Shown here: one piece after another, positions 21,294 through 29,408 of the stretch
Position numbering within the stretch: the stretch's first letter is position 1
Layout of the letters: each line of letters starts with the position of its first letter
Virus record (IMG/VR): IMGVR_UViG_3300017753_003568
Coordinates: 1-31,790 of that record
Origin: a virus
Direction: 5' to 3' (one strand)
DNA: 31,790 nucleotides
Program-made: the position numbers and the translations under genes
The notes under the pieces: generated by a model
Seen by the model: the letters and a program-made list of their open reading frames with translations, nothing else
What the model was told of the DNA's origin: nothing
The model's database searches: none

Positions 21294-21806
21294 ATGGATA
21301 ATAAAAAAGAAAAATTAGGTAATAAATATTGGAATGTACCTTTTGTAAATGAGGTAGAAACATTTAATGAAACATTTGGTAAACCAAATAATTATGAACC
21401 AACAATTGGTAAAAAGAAGGAATGGAAATTTGTATATGATTTTATTCTTGAGGAATTAGAAGAATATAAAGAAGCATGTGAAAAAGGAGATATAATAGGT
21501 ATATTAGATGCATTATGTGATATTACTTATGTTTCATTAGGTAATGGAACAATGTTACATGGTTTGAAAGGTCATATTTGGAAAGCATATCAAGAAGTTC
21601 AAGCATCTAATATGTCTAAGTCTTGTGCAACTAAAGAAGAAGCTGAGGAAACAGTTAAAGTAAGATCTGAAGAAAAAGGTCATCCTTGCCATTGGGAAAA
21701 AATTGGTAATCGTTATGTGGTGTATCGTTCAAGTGATAGAAAAGTAATGAAATCTATAAATTATTTTGCTCCAGATTTAAATCAATTTTTTGATAAAGAA
21801 GATTAA
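21294..21806 (+). CDS. MazG-like nucleotide pyrophosphohydrolase
   Basis: In the 170 residues, FILEELEEYKEACEKGDIIG followed by ILDALCDITYVSLG forms the EExxE...DxxxD metal-binding pattern of the all-alpha NTP pyrophosphatases (MazG, dUTPase-2, HisE). The extra C-terminal part (WEKIGNRYVVYRSSDRK) is common in phage versions. The role is to hydrolyse (d)NTPs or alarmones and clean nucleotide pools. Being 5 bases after folE, it may remove unwanted GTP/dGTP derivatives or adjust pools for modified DNA (inference). Confidence 0.8.
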   Translation: MDNKKEKLGNKYWNVPFVNEVETFNETFGKPNNYEPTIGKKKEWKFVYDFILEELEEYKEACEKGDIIGILDALCDITYVSLGNGTMLHGLKGHIWKAYQEVQASNMSKSCATKEEAEETVKVRSEEKGHPCHWEKIGNRYVVYRSSDRKVMKSINYFAPDLNQFFDKED

Positions 21807-21831
21807 TTAATTTTTAAATCTTTAAATAAAT

Positions 21832-21863
21832 GTTGATATGTATAATCAAGTAATATATATATT
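21832..21863 (+). promoter_or_regulatory. Candidate promoter before the 21885 gene
   Basis: GTTG (21832-21835) and TATATATT (21856-21863) have the 20-base spacing. The box lacks the TATATTTA consensus, but the 79-base gap and the separate terminator downstream suggest this gene has its own transcript. Confidence 0.4.
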
Positions 21864-21884
21864 AATAATTTAAAATTTTAAAAA

Positions 21885-22457
21885 ATGGCAATAAACACAA
21901 TCCCGGCAGGAGCTGATTTTGCTTATGTAAATGGTCAAAATAACCTAAATAGGGTATCAAGAAGATTAGATATTATAGGTTCATTTGTAAGAAACACAGC
22001 AGCATGCTCTGTTGTATCCAACATGATAACAATTCCAGTAGCTGCTTCAAACAACGATGTTGAGGTGATAGACAGTAGAAATACAAAATTCATCCCAGCA
22101 AATTCCTTAGTAACATCTATAGGTATCTTTTTTACAGAAGTATGTGATGTAGGAGCATCAGGAGTATTAAAAGTTGGATTTGGTCCAACAACAGGAGATG
22201 AATCAATTGTAGGTCAAACAACACTAAATGGTGCTGGTAATGACATAACAATTAATTCTTTCATTTCTACTTCTAATGGTGCAGTAGCAGCTGCCAGTGG
22301 TACTGCTGGTGGTTTAGCAATAAAAACAGGAGCTGCAACATATTTTGCAAATGCTTCATCTTTATTCCTTAGAACTAATGTATCAGGAAATGTATTAACA
22401 TCTACTTGTCAAATAAAAGTAGTAGCAGAATTTATACCTTACGTTACAAATTCATAA
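21885..22457 (+). CDS. Possible virion structural or surface protein
   Basis: The 190 residues are rich in Ala, Gly, Ser, Thr, Asn and Val and poor in Lys, unlike the neighbouring genes. The pattern is beta: SVVSNMITIPVAASNNDVEV, GVLKVGFGPTTGD, GGLAIKTGAATYFANASSLF, CQIKVVAEFIPYV. There is no signal peptide. Such composition fits head-decoration or fiber proteins of marine phages, but I cannot name the family. It forms its own transcription unit, with a candidate promoter and a clear terminator. Confidence 0.6.
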   Translation: MAINTIPAGADFAYVNGQNNLNRVSRRLDIIGSFVRNTAACSVVSNMITIPVAASNNDVEVIDSRNTKFIPANSLVTSIGIFFTEVCDVGASGVLKVGFGPTTGDESIVGQTTLNGAGNDITINSFISTSNGAVAAASGTAGGLAIKTGAATYFANASSLFLRTNVSGNVLTSTCQIKVVAEFIPYVTNS

Positions 22458-22487
22458 TAAAAGAATTAAAATTTATTAAAAGTAATT

Positions 22488-22520
22488 AAGGCTTAGCTTG
22501 GAAACATGCTAAGCCTTTAT
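22488..22520 (+). terminator. Rho-independent terminator sharing bases with a promoter
   Basis: AAGGCTTAGC (22488-22497) pairs perfectly with GCTAAGCCTT (22508-22517), with loop TTGGAAACAT, followed by a T-rich tail. It ends the 21885-22457 unit. The upstream box of the polymerase promoter lies at the end of the stem and in the loop. Confidence 0.8.
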
Positions 22521-22528
22521 TATATTTA
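22497..22528 (+). promoter_or_regulatory. DNA polymerase promoter nested in the terminator
   Basis: CTTG (22497-22500) and TATATTTA (22521-22528) have the standard 20-base spacing. The -33 box sits at the stem end and loop of the terminator, and the -7 box begins in its T-tail. It drives the gene at 22547 with a very short leader. Confidence 0.68.
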
Positions 22529-22546
22529 CGTCAAAATAGGTTATTA

Positions 22547-24226
22547 ATGTACAAAAAAGCATTTGCAAGACGTATTAAAGGAAATAAACATTTAATACAT
22601 TTATGGACTGATGAAGGTTATGAGAAGGTAGAATGGGATAATCAAGCTTATATTGAATGTCCTGATCATGAAGCAACTTTTACTGGATTAAATGGTGAGC
22701 CTTTAAAGAAAACTAAACACTGGAATAATGAAGATAGTAGAATTCATTTTGGTGATATGCCTGCTCATCAAAAATTCTTAATTGAAAAATATGGCATTGA
22801 TGATACTCCATCTACAACCCACAGAGAATTATTTTTTGATATTGAGTGTGAAATGGGGGATGCTTTAACTCCTGAATATATTCAAAGTGCTCCCAAAAGA
22901 ATTACTTCAATTGCCTGGTATGATAAACAAATGGATCAGTGGGGTATTGTTATTTTAGATGAAAAAAAGCAATTAAAACACACTAAAACTAAAAATAATA
23001 AAGAAATTATTCCTTGTGGGGATGAAACTGAATTATTAAGTAAATTTTTAGAGCGATTTAGAGACATTGATCCTGATATTATTGTAGGATGGAATAGTGA
23101 TTATTTTGATATCCCTTACTTATATTACAGATTATGTAATGTTTTGGGTCAAGATTTTGCTAGGTTTTTATCTCCAATAGGTTATGTAAGAGAAACACCT
23201 TGGTACAAAGATCAATATATTCAAATATGTGGGGTTGAATCTTTAGATTATATGCGTTTACATAAAAAATATAGTTGGGCAGATGAACCCTCAATGAGAT
23301 TAGATGCAATTGGAGAGAAATATGTTGGTATGAATAAAATTGAATATGAAGGTAATTTAGATGACTTATTTAATACTGATATTCAAAAATTCATTAGGTA
23401 TAATTTTGTGGATGTTGAAATATTAAAATTACTAGATGAAAAATTGGATTATTTAGCTTTAACTAAAAATCTAGCTCATAAGGGAAAACATAATTATAGT
23501 GAAGTATATGCTAATACTAAAACCCAAGATGGAGCAATCTCAGCTTATTTATTAAGTAAGAAAATAATACCACCTGCTAAAGATCGTAATCCTATCCATA
23601 AAAAGGGATATGCTGGTGGTTATTTATTCTGCCCCCAAGCTGGTTTATACAATTATATGTTTGATGAGGATTTAACATCACTATATCCTTCAATTATTAT
23701 GACTGTTAATATTGGTAAGGAAACAATGGTAGCTAGAATTATTGATGCTGATGATAGAAATAACAGATTAGGATTAAATGATTTAAAAGCTAAGGATCCT
23801 AAAGAAGAAATATTAATTGAAAATATTAAACGTAAACGTACTAAAGTTACTATAGGAGATTTAATTGGATTTATTGAATCTAATAAGTGGGCTATTTCAG
23901 CAAATGGTGTTATGTTTAGTACAAATCGTGAGTCAGTATTATCAACTATATTAAATAAATGGTTTGATGAAAGAGTATTGTATAAGAATGAAATGAAAAA
24001 AGCATATAAATTAGGTAATAAAGAACTAGGTGCTGCTTATCATATGAAACAATATACTATGAAAATTTTATTAAATAGTTTATATGGTGCTACTGCATTA
24101 GGTTCGTTCAGATATGGTAATGTAGTGTTATCTGAAGCCATTACATTAAGTGGTCAGCGTATTATCCAAGAAAGTGCTTTATGCGCTAATAGACATATGA
24201 ATAAAGTAATTAAAGGTAAGATATGA
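22547..24226 (+). CDS. DNA polymerase family B, N-terminal part (gp43 A: exonuclease, motifs A and B)
   Basis: The 559 residues hold the exonuclease sites LFFDIECEMG (Exo I), IVGWNSDYFDIPYL (Exo II) and YNFVDVEIL (Exo III). Polymerase motif A (FDEDLTSLYPSIIM) and motif B (MKILLNSLYGATALGSFRYG) follow. It ends at KVIKGKI with TGA, just before where motif C should come. The next gene, starting in ATGA overlap, carries motif C and the thumb. Together they make ~868 residues, close to T4 gp43 (898). Split gp43 polymerases (43A/43B) are known in some T4-like Aeromonas phages. The two chains presumably assemble into one enzyme. Confidence 0.95.
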   Translation: MYKKAFARRIKGNKHLIHLWTDEGYEKVEWDNQAYIECPDHEATFTGLNGEPLKKTKHWNNEDSRIHFGDMPAHQKFLIEKYGIDDTPSTTHRELFFDIECEMGDALTPEYIQSAPKRITSIAWYDKQMDQWGIVILDEKKQLKHTKTKNNKEIIPCGDETELLSKFLERFRDIDPDIIVGWNSDYFDIPYLYYRLCNVLGQDFARFLSPIGYVRETPWYKDQYIQICGVESLDYMRLHKKYSWADEPSMRLDAIGEKYVGMNKIEYEGNLDDLFNTDIQKFIRYNFVDVEILKLLDEKLDYLALTKNLAHKGKHNYSEVYANTKTQDGAISAYLLSKKIIPPAKDRNPIHKKGYAGGYLFCPQAGLYNYMFDEDLTSLYPSIIMTVNIGKETMVARIIDADDRNNRLGLNDLKAKDPKEEILIENIKRKRTKVTIGDLIGFIESNKWAISANGVMFSTNRESVLSTILNKWFDERVLYKNEMKKAYKLGNKELGAAYHMKQYTMKILLNSLYGATALGSFRYGNVVLSEAITLSGQRIIQESALCANRHMNKVIKGKI

Positions 24227-25152
24227 AACATTTAGAAGATACTCCGTGGTGGATTTGTGATCCAGGTGACACAAATTACTGTGCTTATGTTGATACAGAT
24301 TCTAATTATTTTAATGCAGAACCTTTACTAAGACATTTATATCCTAATTTTGATGAAATGTCAGATTCAGAACGAGATAGTGTTTTAGAAAAAGAAGCAC
24401 TCAAATATCAAGATATTATAACTGAAGATTATGATAGATTAGCTCAAGATTGTTTTAATGTTTCTACTCATAGATTAGAAATGAAAACTGAGTGTGTAAT
24501 CAGATCAGCTTATTTTAGAGCTACAAGACGTTATGCACAGTGGATTACTAAGCAGGAAGGCATTGAAAATGAAACATTAGATGTAAAAGGGTTAGAATTT
24601 AAGAAAGCTAATTTTCCTCCTGTATTTGGTAAGTTTTTTAAAAGTTGTTTAGAACAAGTACTTAAAGGAGTACCTAAACATGAAATTGATTCTCAATTAT
24701 TAGAATTTAGAAGACAGATACTAAGTGGAGAAATACCTTTAGAAAAAATTGGTAATCCCCAAGCAGTAAAAAAATTAAATAAGTTTACTGAACGTAAAGC
24801 TAGAGCTGGGGAAATGTTTTCTTCAATAGGTAAAGGTGCTCCTGCAGCTGTTAAAGCAGCTATAATTTATAATGATTTACTAAGATTTTGGAAATTAGAT
24901 AAAAAATATAATTACATTACACAAGGAGAAAAAATTAAATGGATTTATTTAAAAAATAATCCCTATAGAATTGAAGCAATTGCTTTTCTAGACTATGATA
25001 TACCAAAAGAAATTCGTACATTCATTGAGAAATATGCTGATAGACAAAAAGTATTTGAAAGTATTTTATTAAATAAATTAGAGGGATTTTATAATGATTT
25101 AGGTTGGTCATTAAATTTAAACCCTCATAGAAATAAATTTTTTAATTTTTAA
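24223..25152 (+). CDS. DNA polymerase family B, C-terminal part (gp43 B: motif C and thumb)
   Basis: The 309 residues begin MKHLEDTPWWICDPGDTNYC and contain motif C, AYVDTDSNYF, with the catalytic Asp pair. They continue through RSAYFRATRRYAQWITKQEG (the KKRYA-like region), LDVKGLEFKKANFPPVFGKF and the thumb, ending SLNLNPHRNKFFNF. It is one frame back from the N-terminal part and starts in a 4-base ATGA overlap, which suits translational coupling. The C-terminal tail, like T4 gp43's, may bind the sliding clamp (inference). Confidence 0.93.
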   Translation: MKHLEDTPWWICDPGDTNYCAYVDTDSNYFNAEPLLRHLYPNFDEMSDSERDSVLEKEALKYQDIITEDYDRLAQDCFNVSTHRLEMKTECVIRSAYFRATRRYAQWITKQEGIENETLDVKGLEFKKANFPPVFGKFFKSCLEQVLKGVPKHEIDSQLLEFRRQILSGEIPLEKIGNPQAVKKLNKFTERKARAGEMFSSIGKGAPAAVKAAIIYNDLLRFWKLDKKYNYITQGEKIKWIYLKNNPYRIEAIAFLDYDIPKEIRTFIEKYADRQKVFESILLNKLEGFYNDLGWSLNLNPHRNKFFNF

Positions 25153-25153
25153 T

Positions 25154-25531
25154 ATGGCTAAAGATAAACCTGATATGTTTGCTGATAAAAAAGCTATTAT
25201 GCCCTATGGGGATAGTGTAGCAGCTCCTAAAATAGATTTACCAAATACTAATGCTTGGGTAACTCAACAATCAATAGATGTTAATAACTATTTGTCTACT
25301 AAATTTATAGAATTAAAGGAAGAATATGCAAAGCTTATATCTTTATACAAATGGAATGAATTAGTTAATAAATCTGAATTTAGTTTTATTCCTATTAAAG
25401 GACATACCTACTATCTTTATCAAAGAGAAGATGAAAAATTATTTTTATCTTTAATTGAACCTGAATATTGGGATCAATTATTTGTAGGAGAAGTGATTTT
25501 AGACTCAGATAATAAATGGATTAAAAAATAA
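25154..25531 (+). CDS. DUF2452-like protein
   Basis: In the 125 residues, the C-terminal half SEFSFIPIKGHTYYLYQRED then LSLIEPEYWDQL follows the pattern F-x-P-x-x-G-x-x-YYLY...LSLI-x-P-x-W, which I associate with DUF2452, a family of unknown function in bacteria and phages. The N-terminus is polar (MAKDKPDMFADKKAIM). It is one base after the polymerase and 5 bases before the clamp gene, so a replication-linked role is possible. Confidence 0.6.
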   Translation: MAKDKPDMFADKKAIMPYGDSVAAPKIDLPNTNAWVTQQSIDVNNYLSTKFIELKEEYAKLISLYKWNELVNKSEFSFIPIKGHTYYLYQREDEKLFLSLIEPEYWDQLFVGEVILDSDNKWIKK

Positions 25532-25536
25532 AAAAA

Positions 25537-26283
25537 ATGATAAATAAATCAAAATTACAATCAATAATATCAAAATATTACTTAAATGGCTTAGTCCAAT
25601 CAGTAAGATGGTTAACTGAAAAAAATAAACTAAGTATTAGTTTTACGTCTGAAAATAAAGATATAGCCGGAGATTTAGTATGCGATACATCCCCAGTTGA
25701 AGACAGTGAAATAGCAATATTTGATACAGCACAATTAAATAAATTAATATCAGTTACAAATGGAGAATTATTACTTACTTTAGAAAAAGAACATAAAGTA
25801 TTTTCTAAATTACACATTCAAGATAATTCATTTAATGTAGCTTATTCTTTAGCAGATTCATTATTAGTACCAAAGAGAGGAACTATTAATTTCCCAACTG
25901 AATATGATGTTATAATAGAATTAACACCTGAAATTGTAAGTAATTTTATTAAAGCTAAAAGTGCATTAACAGACATAAGTGATGTAATGATTAGTACTGA
26001 AGAAGATCCTGATAGAGGAACTATAGTACAATTTGCATTTGGAGATTTAAATAACTTTTCAAATAAAATTAAATATATTGTAGATGAAAATATAACAATA
26101 AATAAAGAATTAAAATTACCATTCAATTCAGACTCATTTAAAAATATATTAGCAGCAAATAAAGATTTAGAAAGTGGTAAACTTTCATTAACTGAAGAAG
26201 GATTTATGAAATTAGAATTTCAATCAGAAGATATAAAGACTTTATACTATATGGTAAGAAAAGAAGATGCCACATATGTATAA
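25537..26283 (+). CDS. Sliding clamp (T4 gp45-like)
   Basis: The 248 residues match the phage clamp pattern: AIFDTAQLNKLISVTNGELLLTL, a central LTPEIVSNFIKAKSAL, IVQFAFGDL, and the C-terminal domain with LPFNSDSFKNILAANKD and LKLEFQSEDIKTLYYMVRKE-type sequence. T4 gp45 is 228 residues and forms a trimeric ring that holds the polymerase on DNA and also activates late transcription. Gene order (polymerase, clamp, later clamp loader) supports the call. Confidence 0.85.
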   Translation: MINKSKLQSIISKYYLNGLVQSVRWLTEKNKLSISFTSENKDIAGDLVCDTSPVEDSEIAIFDTAQLNKLISVTNGELLLTLEKEHKVFSKLHIQDNSFNVAYSLADSLLVPKRGTINFPTEYDVIIELTPEIVSNFIKAKSALTDISDVMISTEEDPDRGTIVQFAFGDLNNFSNKIKYIVDENITINKELKLPFNSDSFKNILAANKDLESGKLSLTEEGFMKLEFQSEDIKTLYYMVRKEDATYV

Positions 26284-26290
26284 TAAATTG

Positions 26291-26302
26291 ACCTAAGGGC
26301 GC
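26291..26302. repeat. Left arm of an inverted repeat flanking hsp20
   Basis: ACCTAAGGGCGC at 26291-26302 is the inverse of GCGCCCTTTAGGT at 26789-26801, apart from one extra T. The two arms bracket the hsp20 gene. The GC-rich core stands out in this AT-rich DNA. Confidence 0.6.
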
Positions 26303-26359
26303 AAGTTTTAAATTATTTATTAACCGCTGATCTTAATGACAGCATAAAAACAAAGTGAT

Positions 26360-26782
26360 ATGAGTACACATTTTTTAGAGAGATCACACCATCCGTTTGA
26401 TCTATTATTTCGAAACCTGTTTGAAACAGGAACCCAATTTACACCGGCTACTGAAGCCAAACAACAATACCCAATTAATATTTTTGAAGATGATATAGGT
26501 TTAACTTTTGAGTTAGCTTGTACTGGCATTCCTAAGGATGCTATTGAAGTTAAATTAGAAGGAGATCTAATCAGTTTTAATTATGATAAGGAGAAAACAC
26601 CAGAATCTTCTTCTCGAAACTATATCCATAGAGGAATTGCAAAACGTTCTTTTAATTTAGGATATAAAGTAGGAACTAAGTTTGACCTTAAAAAAGCAAC
26701 AGCTAATTTTCATGATGGTTTACTAATTGTGACAATTCCATTTGCAAAAGAAGCTATGCCAAAAGTTTTAAAAATTAACTAA
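26360..26782 (+). CDS. Small heat-shock protein (Hsp20/alpha-crystallin)
   Basis: The 140 residues contain an alpha-crystallin domain at ~45-130: YPINIFEDDIGLTFELACTG, IPKDAIEVKLEGDLISFNYD, YIHRGIAKRSFNLGYKV and the signature FHDGLLIVTIPFAK. A C-terminal I/V-x-I-like anchor (VLKIN) follows. sHSPs hold unfolding proteins for refolding by ATP-driven chaperones. Phage Hsp20s are frequent in marine T4-like phages. Here it is close to groES/groEL, forming a folding set. A 12-base GC-rich inverted repeat flanks the gene. Confidence 0.92.
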   Translation: MSTHFLERSHHPFDLLFRNLFETGTQFTPATEAKQQYPINIFEDDIGLTFELACTGIPKDAIEVKLEGDLISFNYDKEKTPESSSRNYIHRGIAKRSFNLGYKVGTKFDLKKATANFHDGLLIVTIPFAKEAMPKVLKIN

Positions 26783-26788
26783 CCAAAA

Positions 26789-26801
26789 GCGCCCTTTAGG
26801 T
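26789..26801. repeat. Right arm of the inverted repeat flanking hsp20
   Basis: GCGCCCTTTAGGT mirrors 26291-26302. It lies just after the hsp20 stop, within a weak hairpin AACCAA (26781-26786)/TTGGTT (26801-26806), and abuts the next promoter. Confidence 0.6.
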
Positions 26802-26831
26802 TGGTTTATTAAAACTATTTTCGTATATTAC
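26800..26831 (+). promoter_or_regulatory. Promoter for the chaperonin unit
   Basis: GTTG (26800-26803) and TATATTAC (26824-26831) are spaced by 20 bases, and the spacer ends ATTTTCG. It drives 26857, groES and groEL. Confidence 0.72.
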
Positions 26832-26856
26832 ATCATAATTAAAAAATTAAAGTTAT

Positions 26857-27153
26857 ATGACTATTATTAGAGACCCATTATTAGAGCCTTATTTTATAGG
26901 CAAAGATGCATATTGCTATACAGCGTATGAAGTGATAACACCACAAAAAAAATATTTAGCTGAAGGTAGCAAAGGCAAAAATTATGAAAAACCAATAGGC
27001 CATTATGCTGATTTTGGTAATGCTCTAGAAGCAATTATGAAAGCTCAATTAAACGAAAAAAATGGAGAATATTCATCCATCCAAGAATATTTGGATAAAT
27101 GGAATAAAATAAAATCAAATTTAAATAACATTAAAGAAAAAATTGGAATATGA
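26857..27153 (+). CDS. Conserved small phage protein (DPLLEPYFIG)
   Basis: The 98 residues begin MTIIRDPLLEPYFIGKDAYC, then AYEVITPQKKYLAEGSKGKN, GHYADFGNALEAIMKAQLN and SIQEYLDKWNKI. I recall this layout from other marine T4-like phages, always without an assigned function. It is the first gene of the chaperonin transcript and overlaps groES by ATGA. Translation coupling suggests a related need, but nothing indicates chaperone activity. Confidence 0.72.
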   Translation: MTIIRDPLLEPYFIGKDAYCYTAYEVITPQKKYLAEGSKGKNYEKPIGHYADFGNALEAIMKAQLNEKNGEYSSIQEYLDKWNKIKSNLNNIKEKIGI

Positions 27154-27488
27154 ATTTAGAAGCATTATTTAACGCTGTTATAGTTAAACCAATTGAAGCA
27201 GAAGAAACAAAGTATGGTTCAATTGTAGTCCCTGATATGGGAAAAGATGTAAATGAACATGGAGAAATAATAGCAGTAGGACCTGGTCAACACACAATTT
27301 CAGGTACATTTATTGAAACTATGAGTAAAGTTGGAGATATAGTAATATTACCAACTCAAGGATTTACAAAGTTACAACATGATGGGGAAGATTATTATGT
27401 TGGTCCTGAAAATCAAATCTTAGCTAGAGTAAAAAAAGAAGTTGATTATGAAAAAATATTAGAAGAAACTGAACCTTTAAAAGAATAA
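27150..27488 (+). CDS. groES: Co-chaperonin GroES
   Basis: The 112 residues fit Cpn10: LFNAVIVKPIEAEETKYGSI, VVPDMGKDVNEHGEIIAVGP (the mobile-loop region is shortened and altered), KVGDIVILPTQGFTKLQHDG and EDYYVGPENQILARV. An extra ~15-residue acidic tail follows. It caps the GroEL ring. T4 itself encodes only a GroES analogue (gp31) that uses host GroEL; here the phage has both partners side by side (2 bases apart), so they may function as a dedicated pair for phage proteins. Confidence 0.9.
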   Translation: MNLEALFNAVIVKPIEAEETKYGSIVVPDMGKDVNEHGEIIAVGPGQHTISGTFIETMSKVGDIVILPTQGFTKLQHDGEDYYVGPENQILARVKKEVDYEKILEETEPLKE

Positions 27489-27490
27489 AA

Positions 27491-29134
27491 ATGAGTAAAA
27501 TTATAGAATTTGGCCCTGAGGGGAGAAATAAATTAGTAAAAGGAATTGATACATTAGCTAATGCTGTAGTATCTACATTAGGACCCAATGGGAGAAATGT
27601 AGTAATTGAAAGACCTAACCAGTCACCTATATCTACAAAAGATGGAGTTACAGTAGCAAAACATATAAATGTAAGTAATCCTGTAGAAAATTTAGGTGTT
27701 AACTTAGTTAGAGAAGCATCTATAAAAACAGCAGATAAAGCTGGTGACGGTACAACTACATCTACTTTATTAGCTAGAGAAATGATCAAAGATGGTTTAC
27801 AACATTTAGCTAATGGAGCTAATGCTGTTGAAATTAAAAGAGGAATTGATAAAGCAGTAAAAGAAGTTGTCAATAATTTAAGAGAAAATCTATCAGAAGA
27901 TATTTCAGATGAAAATCAATTAGAACAAATTGCAACTATTTCTGCTAATAATGATCCTGAAGTAGGTAAGTTAATAGCTACGGCTATGGATAAAGTAGGA
28001 GTTGAAGGGGTAGTACATATTGAAGAATCTAAAACAGGTGATACCTATTTGGAAACTGTTGAAGGAATGCAATTTGATAGAGGTTATTTATCACATTATT
28101 TTGTCACTAATAATAGTACAATGACTTGTACTTTAGAAGATCCTTACATTTTGGTACTTAATCAAAAATTATCTCAAGTTAAAGACTTATTACCTATGTT
28201 AGAAGCAGTTTCTAACACTAATAAATCATTACTTATTATAGCTGAGGATGTTGATAGTGAAGCATTAGCAACCCTTATTGTAAACAAAGCTAGAGGTACA
28301 ATTAAAGTAGCTGCTGTTAAAGCACCTGACTTTGGTGATAGAAGAAAATTAATCTTAGAAGACATAGCATCAGTAACAGGAGGTCAAGTATTTGATAAAG
28401 ATAAAGGAATGAAACTTGATAAATTTTCTTGGGAATGGTTTGGTGAAGCTCGTACTGTAACTATCTCAAAGGAAAAAACAACTATTATTGATGGTAAAGG
28501 AGATGAAGAATCTGTTAAACAACGTCTAGAAGAACTTACTACCCAAATTGATAAAGCACAATCTTCATTTGAAACTGAAAAGTTACAAGAAAGATTAGCT
28601 AAAATGGCTGGTGGTGTTTCTATTATTCATGTTGGAGGTTATACTGAAACTGAAATGAATGAAAAGAAAGATAGAGTTGATGATGCTTTACATGCAACCA
28701 AAGCTGCTATTGAAGAAGGTATTGTACCTGGAGGAGGAGCAGCTCTATTATATGCAAGAGAAGCAATACCAGTTTCAAGTAAATGTAATAATTGTATAGG
28801 GGCTGATATAGTTTATAATTCATGTGGTAAACCTTTTGAACAAATTTTAGTTAATGCTGGTAAAGATTCAGTTGAAGCCCAAATGATAGGAAAATACAAT
28901 TTAGTAGATTCAGGTAATGATACATGGGCGGGATATAATATTAAAACTGGAGTAGTTACTGATATGAAAAAAGCAGGTATTATTGATCCTACTAAAGTAA
29001 CTAGAACAGCACTTGAAAATGCTGCCTCAGTAGCAGGAACTGTATTACTTACAGAATGTATAGTTGTTGATGAACCTAAAGAAGAAAATAACCAACCACA
29101 ATTAGATCCATCAATGATGGGGATGGGCATGTAA
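27491..29134 (+). CDS. groEL: Chaperonin GroEL
   Basis: The 547 residues are full length. The ATP-binding elements are TLGPNGRNVVIE, STKDGVTVAKHI, KAGDGTTTSTLLARE and the equatorial VPGGGAALLYA. The intermediate/apical part has ATISANNDPEVG, GVVHIEESKT, GMQFDRGYLSHYFVTN, VKAPDFGDRRKLILEDIA and AKMAGGVSIIHVGG. The tail ends SMMGMGM, the GGM-type repeat. An unusual cysteine-rich stretch (SSKCNNCIGADIVYNSCGKP) lies at about residues 428-447. It assembles as a ring that folds proteins with GroES. A complete phage-encoded GroEL-GroES pair is uncommon. Confidence 0.96.
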   Translation: MSKIIEFGPEGRNKLVKGIDTLANAVVSTLGPNGRNVVIERPNQSPISTKDGVTVAKHINVSNPVENLGVNLVREASIKTADKAGDGTTTSTLLAREMIKDGLQHLANGANAVEIKRGIDKAVKEVVNNLRENLSEDISDENQLEQIATISANNDPEVGKLIATAMDKVGVEGVVHIEESKTGDTYLETVEGMQFDRGYLSHYFVTNNSTMTCTLEDPYILVLNQKLSQVKDLLPMLEAVSNTNKSLLIIAEDVDSEALATLIVNKARGTIKVAAVKAPDFGDRRKLILEDIASVTGGQVFDKDKGMKLDKFSWEWFGEARTVTISKEKTTIIDGKGDEESVKQRLEELTTQIDKAQSSFETEKLQERLAKMAGGVSIIHVGGYTETEMNEKKDRVDDALHATKAAIEEGIVPGGGAALLYAREAIPVSSKCNNCIGADIVYNSCGKPFEQILVNAGKDSVEAQMIGKYNLVDSGNDTWAGYNIKTGVVTDMKKAGIIDPTKVTRTALENAASVAGTVLLTECIVVDEPKEENNQPQLDPSMMGMGM

Positions 29135-29135
29135 T

Positions 29136-29408
29136 ATGGAAATAAAAGAAACTGAACATAATAAGCTTATTGCTACTAGAGTACCACCTGGAGACAAGTG
29201 GACTCTAGTAGATGATAAGAAAAAGGTAGTACATGAAACTTTAACTGATACTTTAGAGGCACATTTTAAATCTACAGGTAACCCTTGTGAATTTAGATTA
29301 TCTCCTTTAGATAGTAAGTTATATGCTATTGAAACTCACCAATATGAAGTCCCTGAAGAAAAACCTAAAGAATTTAGTATGTATGGGGAATTTAAACAAG
29401 GAAGATAA
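29136..29408 (+). CDS. 90-residue unknown protein
   Basis: It begins MEIKETEHNKLIATRVPPGD, continues KWTLVDDKKKVVHETLTDTL and ends KEFSMYGEFKQGR. It is mixed alpha/beta, charged, with one Cys, and no family is recognised. It is one base after groEL and likely on the same transcript. The next promoter starts at its stop. Confidence 0.6.
   Translation: MEIKETEHNKLIATRVPPGDKWTLVDDKKKVVHETLTDTLEAHFKSTGNPCEFRLSPLDSKLYAIETHQYEVPEEKPKEFSMYGEFKQGR

Noticed and set aside
24210-24226. Programmed -1 frameshift joining the polymerase halves
   Set aside because: No slippery heptamer is visible before the stop, and the ATGA overlap is adequate for two coupled genes. It cannot be fully excluded without reads.
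26284-26340. Separate promoter for hsp20 based on TTG at 26288
   Set aside because: No TAnnTTTG-like box lies at the 20-base spacing used elsewhere. The nearest TATTTA is 23 bases away, too weak to call.
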